A stretch of DNA of 64,000 bases from Helicobacter_B zhangjianzhongii. GTDB taxonomy: Bacteria; Campylobacterota; Campylobacteria; Campylobacterales; Helicobacteraceae. The notes under the pieces are model-generated. The model did not search any database. It was not told where the DNA came from and saw nothing but the letters and a program-made list of their open reading frames with translations. The position numbers and the translations under genes are program-made. Positions 59,911 to 64,000 of the stretch are shown here, piece by piece. Numbering within the stretch: the first letter of the stretch is position 1; each line of letters begins with the position of its first letter. The stretch spans positions 248,001-312,000 of the forward strand of contig NZ_JANURN010000001.1 of the NCBI RefSeq assembly GCF_030249855.1. Direction: 5' to 3'.

Positions 59911-60027
59911 CTAGGGATCTAGGTGTTTTTCTCTGTTGTTTAGCTCTGTGATATTTAAGCAAATAAATTTGTAGCACAGAAAGATCACTAGGGGCCACAG
60001 CAGTATCAAAAATAGTGTATATAGCAT
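59911..60027 (-). CDS. Small membrane protein at the end of the cyd operon (CydX-like candidate)
   Basis: 38 codons, too short for usual gene callers. The ATG at 60027 lies 9 bases after the cydB stop, with TAAGGAG overlapping that stop at ideal spacing. One hydrophobic helix (LYTLFLILLWPLVIFLCY) is followed by a short polar tail. Position, length and topology match CydX/CbdX, the third subunit of cytochrome bd oxidases, though the sequence does not carry the E. coli CydX signature. No 12-mer within. Coding is inferred from the ribosome-binding site and context. Confidence 0.6.
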   Translation of the reverse strand: MLYTLFLILLWPLVIFLCYKFICLNITELNNREKHLDP

Positions 60028-60036
60028 AACAACTCC

Positions 60037-61152
60037 TTAGTAAGAATGCTCATCTAAATCGCTTGGACTAAACTTCTTGCTATCCATACACCGCCATACA
60101 TACGCGATATAGCCTAGCACAAAAGGCACAAGCAAGCTCACATAGCCCATAACAGAGAGGGTATAGTAGCTAGAGCTTGCATTGGCTATGGTAAGTGAGC
60201 TTTGCAAATCTGTGCTTGATGGGTAGAATGCACTCTCCCCAAGCCCGACATTGAGCAGCACCGCCATAACGGCACACACCGCCCCAGCCCCAAGCGCAAA
60301 TATGCCCTTTTTATCCACAAGGCTAAGGTAGATTCCAGCTAGCACAAGCACGACCCCCACAAGCAGCAAAATAAGTAAGTAAGGCTTATGCAAAAATGTC
60401 AAGCCATACAAATATGCCTGCATACTCACCGCGCCACTCTCATTGACATAGAATCCTTCTTTTAGACAAATCCACACCAAAAAGCCCAAGAAAAATGGCA
60501 AAAATAGCGCAGTATTTAGTAATAAGTCCTTTTTCGCTCTTTGGACAATGGCACTAGAATCCAGCGCATTGATAAAGTAGCTATCTGCCAGCATTCTGCT
60601 TAGAAACACCAGCGCAAAGCCTAGGAGATAATTAAGCGGATTCCCCAGCTGCTCTAATCCTCTTAGGCTATGCTCCCAGCGCACAAAGCGCATATCATCA
60701 AGCACAAAGGCACTCCCGGCAAAAAATGTGCTAACTGCCACACCGATGAGAAATACCCCCAAAAGCCCATTGATCTTCAAAAATGTCTCATAGGTTTTTG
60801 TGCCTAGGAGATTGCCCTGCTTTTTGCGATATTCATAGCTTACAGCTTGGATAATAAAGCAGAGCAAAATCGCTAGCCACACCCAATACGCCCCACCAAA
60901 GCTCGTGCTATAAAAGAGCGGAAACGCCGCGAAGCACGCCCCGCCAAATAGCACCAAAGTCGTAAATCCAAGCTCCCATTTGCGCCCAAGCACATTGATA
61001 AGCAGGGATTTTTCTTCCTCTGTTTTGGCTAGCCTATCCATAAGCCCCTGCCCCCCTTGCACAAAAAACATCAACACCAAAAGCCCGCCAAGCAAGCTTA
61101 CAATCACCCACCAATACACCTGCAACTGCGCTAAATCAAGTCCAAAAAACAT
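60037..61152 (-). CDS. cydB: Cytochrome bd quinol oxidase subunit II
   Basis: 371 residues, about nine membrane helices. The subunit supports the haem-bearing CydA; family features include the WWVIVSLLGGLLVLMFFVQGGQ start and the long hydrophobic repeats. It follows cydA after 3 bases and precedes the small ORF. Oxygen reduction with high affinity at low oxygen. Confidence 0.93.
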   Translation of the reverse strand: MFFGLDLAQLQVYWWVIVSLLGGLLVLMFFVQGGQGLMDRLAKTEEEKSLLINVLGRKWELGFTTLVLFGGACFAAFPLFYSTSFGGAYWVWLAILLCFIIQAVSYEYRKKQGNLLGTKTYETFLKINGLLGVFLIGVAVSTFFAGSAFVLDDMRFVRWEHSLRGLEQLGNPLNYLLGFALVFLSRMLADSYFINALDSSAIVQRAKKDLLLNTALFLPFFLGFLVWICLKEGFYVNESGAVSMQAYLYGLTFLHKPYLLILLLVGVVLVLAGIYLSLVDKKGIFALGAGAVCAVMAVLLNVGLGESAFYPSSTDLQSSLTIANASSSYYTLSVMGYVSLLVPFVLGYIAYVWRCMDSKKFSPSDLDEHSY

Positions 61153-61155
61153 CGC

Positions 61156-62691
61156 CTACTCCTTCTCGCTTCTTGCGTGTGTGGCAAAGCCCTTTTTAAT
61201 CTGCTTTGCCATAATCCCAAGCTCCGCGCATAAAAGCAGTGTAAAGAGTCCTAAGAAAATGAAAAATGAAATCTGCACATTTGTATGCGCGAGATTTGTC
61301 GCAGCAATATGCACAGGCATTAGATCTTGGATCGCCCACGGCTGCCGCCCCACCTCTGCCACGATCCAGCCCGCTTCTGCGGCGATATAGCCAAATGGCA
61401 CAGCAATCACACAAAGCCATAGGATCTTGCGGAATTTGTTGATGTTGTTTGCCATACAGAGATATAGCACGATGATAAAGAGCAAGAAAAACAAGCTCCC
61501 AAGAGCCACCATAAGATGAAAGCTATAAAAAGTCATAGCAATGGGCGGCACAGCTTGCTCCTTAGACTCCAGATAGCCATAGCCAAAATTTGACATATTT
61601 GCCTGCAAGATTTGCTGGGATCTTTCCATTGCCGCGCTATCGCCACGCTTTTTAGCCGCGGTAAAATCACTTAGAGCTTGCACTGCCTTTTTCCCGCTCT
61701 CTATCCTAGAATCCATACTTGCAATGCCCTTTTCTTCATTGCCAAAGAGCAGGTCATTGATCCCGGGGATAAAGCCTTGCGTGTCTCTTTGCCCTAGGAT
61801 TGAGAGCGCATAAGGGATTGTAAAGTCAAACAAAAATGTCGGCTCGCTATCGCCGGGCTTTTTAGCAGGGTTTAAAATCCCAAATGCCACAAGCCCAGCC
61901 CTATGCTCGCCATCATAGATTCCCTCCATTGCCGCTAGCTTCATCGGCTGCTTTTGCGTAACTTGATACGCACTCTCATCGCCGCTGAAAAACAAAAATA
62001 CAGAAGTCAAAAGTCCAAAGCTAGCCCCCACAACTAGACTACGCCTTGCTAAAAGGATATGCCTACCTTGTAGCAAATACCACGCGCTAATCCCCATCAC
62101 AAAAAGAGCAGAAATCACATAGCCAGAGGCGATTGTATGGAGAAACTTTGAGACTGCCACAGGGGAGAGCGCGATTTCTAGGAAGCTTGTCATTTCATTT
62201 CTAGCCGTAGCGGGATTGAACATCGTGCCTATGGGATACTGCATCCAGCCATTAGCTACGAGAATCCAAAAGGCTGAAAGATTGCTGCCAATTGCCACAA
62301 GCCAAGTAGAGAGCAGGTGGAAGCGCGGTGAGACCCTATCCCAGCCAAAGAACATCACCGCAAAAAATGTCGCCTCTAAGAAAAACGCCACAATACCTTC
62401 AACCGCTAGCGGTGCGCCAAAAATATCGCCTACAAACCAGCTATAATTCGCCCAATTTGTCCCAAACTCAAACTCCATAATAATGCCTGTCGCCACGCCG
62501 ATAGCAAAATTTATCGCAAAAAGTGTGAGCCAAAACTTCGTGATAGCTTTCCACCGCTCATCTTTGGTCTTTAGATAGATACTCTCCATAATCGCTACGA
62601 TAAATGATAGCCCCAAGGTCAAAGGCACAAACAAAAAGTGATAAATCGCCGTTAGCCCAAACTGCGCTCTGCTCCAATCAATATGATCCAT
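61156..62691 (-). CDS. cydA: Cytochrome bd quinol oxidase subunit I
   Basis: 511 residues. Haem-ligand regions: RAQFGLTAIYHFLFVPLTLG with the His near residue 18, and FEFGTNW. The GRQPW signature is present (AEVGRQPWAIQ). The quinol loop after residue 250 is of the short type. It oxidises menaquinol and reduces oxygen without pumping protons. First large gene of the operon, preceded by the DUF4492 gene. Confidence 0.96.
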   Translation of the reverse strand: MDHIDWSRAQFGLTAIYHFLFVPLTLGLSFIVAIMESIYLKTKDERWKAITKFWLTLFAINFAIGVATGIIMEFEFGTNWANYSWFVGDIFGAPLAVEGIVAFFLEATFFAVMFFGWDRVSPRFHLLSTWLVAIGSNLSAFWILVANGWMQYPIGTMFNPATARNEMTSFLEIALSPVAVSKFLHTIASGYVISALFVMGISAWYLLQGRHILLARRSLVVGASFGLLTSVFLFFSGDESAYQVTQKQPMKLAAMEGIYDGEHRAGLVAFGILNPAKKPGDSEPTFLFDFTIPYALSILGQRDTQGFIPGINDLLFGNEEKGIASMDSRIESGKKAVQALSDFTAAKKRGDSAAMERSQQILQANMSNFGYGYLESKEQAVPPIAMTFYSFHLMVALGSLFFLLFIIVLYLCMANNINKFRKILWLCVIAVPFGYIAAEAGWIVAEVGRQPWAIQDLMPVHIAATNLAHTNVQISFFIFLGLFTLLLCAELGIMAKQIKKGFATHARSEKE

Positions 62692-62747
62692 TACTGCTCC
62701 TTTGCTCTAAAGTGGGGTTGAAGTATCTTTGTGGGTAAAAGTGGATT

Positions 62748-62945
62748 CTAGGGGGCAAGATTATCTAGGACAAAATCTCTCCTCTCATCTGCCCCACCTA
62801 GATCGCGGATAGAATCGCCATAGATGAAAAACTTCAGCACGATAAAAATCACAAGAAGCTTTATGATGATGATTTTCCACAATGTCCTGCCAAGCGTCAT
62901 ATTTGCAAAGCCTTGTGCATAAAAACGCATAATGTTTTTCAGCAT
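62748..62945 (-). CDS. DUF4492 protein of the cyd operon
   Basis: 65 residues from the ATG at 62945 (MLKNIMRFYAQGFANM), AAGGACATCA upstream. One membrane helix (TLWKIIIIKLLVIFIVLKFFIYG) and a charged end. Members of DUF4492 are commonly encoded just before cydA in Bacteroidetes and Campylobacterota and are thought to assist the oxidase. The stop codon TAG is supplied by a 12-mer copy (62740-62751). Confidence 0.82.
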   Translation of the reverse strand: MLKNIMRFYAQGFANMTLGRTLWKIIIIKLLVIFIVLKFFIYGDSIRDLGGADERRDFVLDNLAP

Positions 62946-63074
62946 TGATGTCCTTAGTAGCAAGTGGATTCTAGGCGTGGAAGTGTGGATTGTAGGAGAA
63001 TGCAGCTTATGCAAAGTTGAAAACACGCCTAAAGCCTAGAATCTACATAAAATCACTAAAAAAAGTAAAATATC

Positions 63075-64000
63075 TTATAACCTTGCAGTATTTGTGGCAA
63101 GGGCTTGTTTGGTTATGGACTCTATGATTGTGATGGCTTGCTGCTGCGCTGCTAGATCAAAGCCCCTGCCTTGCAAGATTTCCTTATAGCTTGCGGTGTG
63201 GAGATCCTCAAAGCCACTAGAAAAATCCACACTCAAAGCAGCGCGATCGCACGGAGGGGGGCTTGTCTCCTCTAAAATCCGCAGAGCGCGGCTTGTCTTT
63301 GTCCCTAGCTTACCAGAATCCATATCATCTCTGTCGATAGAGAGCAGCCATTTCACTTGCGCGTGGGCAAAGCTTGCCACACCACTTGCGCGTTTATCAT
63401 CATAGTAAGTAAGAGTATTGCCCATAAAATCCCCAAACACAAACGCCAGCATATCAAACAAATGCACGCCGATATTGCACACAATCCCGCCGCTTTTTTG
63501 CATATCACCCTTCCACGATGTGTGATACCACTTCCCCCTAGCACTAATGTAGCGCAAAGACAGAGCATAGCAGTGCGTAGGATTTAGGGCTAGCTCATCG
63601 TGGATTTGCTGCTTTAGGGCTAGGATTTGTGGGTGCAATCGTAGCTGCAAGATCCCATAAACACGCGCGAAATGAGCCTGTGTGCTTAAAGTGGATTCTA
63701 GGCTTTGCAATGTGGCTAGCTCGCTTGTGCGCAAGACTAGAGGCTTCTCACATATCGCATTTGCCCCAAGCTCTAAGGCTAGGGCAATATGGGAGAAATG
63801 CAAGAAATTAGGCGTGCAAATGCTAAGAAAATCTAAGTGATTTGCCTGTGCATAGCGGATAAAATCTGCTTGCTTGGTGAAAAACTCTGCATTAGGGAAG
63901 TAGCGATCTAGCACGCCTACGCAGTCGTGCAAATCAAGCGCACACACAAGCTTACCACCATTGTCATAAATCGCGCGTAAATGTCTAGGGGCGACATAGC
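63075..64000 (-). CDS. wlbA: UDP-GlcNAc(A) 3-dehydrogenase of WlbA/WbpB type, 5' end cut by the window
   Basis: The frame runs off the right edge; the first visible residues (YVAPRHLRAIYDNGGKLVCALD) match the start of WlbA, so only about ten residues are missing. Motifs: CEKPLVL, LQLRLHPQI, WYHTSWKGD, GGIVCNIGVHLFDML and SIDRDD. It oxidises C3 of UDP-GlcNAcA in the pathway to 2,3-diacetamido sugars of the O-antigen. A 12-mer near 63690 gives SLESTLSTQ. It lies upstream of the cyd operon on the same strand, with about 130 bases between. Confidence 0.88.
   Translation of the reverse strand, partial: YVAPRHLRAIYDNGGKLVCALDLHDCVGVLDRYFPNAEFFTKQADFIRYAQANHLDFLSICTPNFLHFSHIALALELGANAICEKPLVLRTSELATLQSLESTLSTQAHFARVYGILQLRLHPQILALKQQIHDELALNPTHCYALSLRYISARGKWYHTSWKGDMQKSGGIVCNIGVHLFDMLAFVFGDFMGNTLTYYDDKRASGVASFAHAQVKWLLSIDRDDMDSGKLGTKTSRALRILEETSPPPCDRAALSVDFSSGFEDLHTASYKEILQGRGFDLAAQQQAITIIESITKQALATNTARL

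Noticed and set aside
1..64000. CRISPR array
   Set aside because: The repeats are unevenly spaced, occur in both orientations, lie in genes and lack unique spacers of constant length; no cas gene is present.
1..64000. tRNA, rRNA, tmRNA
   Set aside because: The intergenic gaps were read for cloverleaf ends and conserved loops; none was found. Gaps are mostly under 200 bases.
1..64000. 12-mer as a chromosome-polarity or dimer-resolution signal
   Set aside because: Copies are mixed in orientation over short distances, without the strand bias such signals need.

Overview
The window comes from a Helicobacter, probably an enterohepatic species with mid-40s G+C by eye. The main evidence is gene order. 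nhaA-yajC-secD-secF-(DUF6394)-leuS-lptE-folC-csd2-csd1-ccmA-mfd (26.7-40.9 kb) runs in the same order as H. pylori HP1552 to HP1541. The FliS co-chaperone/csd4/DUF815 group (41.6-45.0 kb) matches HP1076-HP1074. CydAB and de novo purine synthesis (purH), which H. pylori lacks, point away from the gastric species.

Layout. 0-3.6 kb: a minus-strand surface-sugar operon (rfbF, rfbG, an HpcH/HpaI-type aldolase, an SDR and a dehydroquinate-synthase-like protein cut by the left edge), with a C9 tract inside the SDR and a C12 tract in the leader. 3.6-4.5 kb: a repeat island without a convincing gene. 4.5-12.5 kb (minus): a CcoI-type copper ATPase, a PAP2 phosphatase, a Gfo/Idh/MocA oxidoreductase, rimO and a class V aminotransferase. 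12.7-26.6 kb: purH, split ThrE exporter, aminofutalosine deaminase, DEAD-box helicase, ilvE, SPFH protein, hisIE and two adjacent dynamin-like GTPases. 26.7-45 kb: the conserved export/cell-shape block. 45-51 kb (minus): BI-1 protein, lon, bamD, flgG and a WecA-like transferase, followed by an inverted partial copy of its 3' end. 51.5-57.4 kb: a Maf-type flagellin glycosylation factor, a DUF2393 protein, pabBC, pabA, a second intergenic repeat island and efp. 57.5-59.9 kb: an accessory cassette (uncharacterised protein with a possible nuclease motif, NaV-like ion channel, small repeat protein, divergent XRE regulator). 59.9-63 kb: cytochrome bd operon with a DUF4492 gene upstream and an unannotated 38-codon membrane ORF at its end. 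63-64 kb: a WlbA/WbpB-type UDP-sugar dehydrogenase cut by the right edge.

The most striking signal is not a gene. A 12-mer, AGTGGATTCTAG, and its complement occur about fifty times by my eye count (exact or nearly so), in both orientations, in core genes and between genes. That is roughly one per 1.2-1.3 kb, the density of the DNA uptake sequences of Neisseria and Pasteurellaceae. Inside genes it is read mainly as (K)VDSS or LEST(F). Around it cluster several families of hairpin-forming repeats whose arms differ between copies yet still pair. They form mosaic islands between genes and, in frame, inside three enzymes (CcoI, the Gfo oxidoreductase and aminofutalosine deaminase), adding roughly 160-270 residues each. 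I found no rRNA, tRNA, CRISPR array, transposase or prophage.
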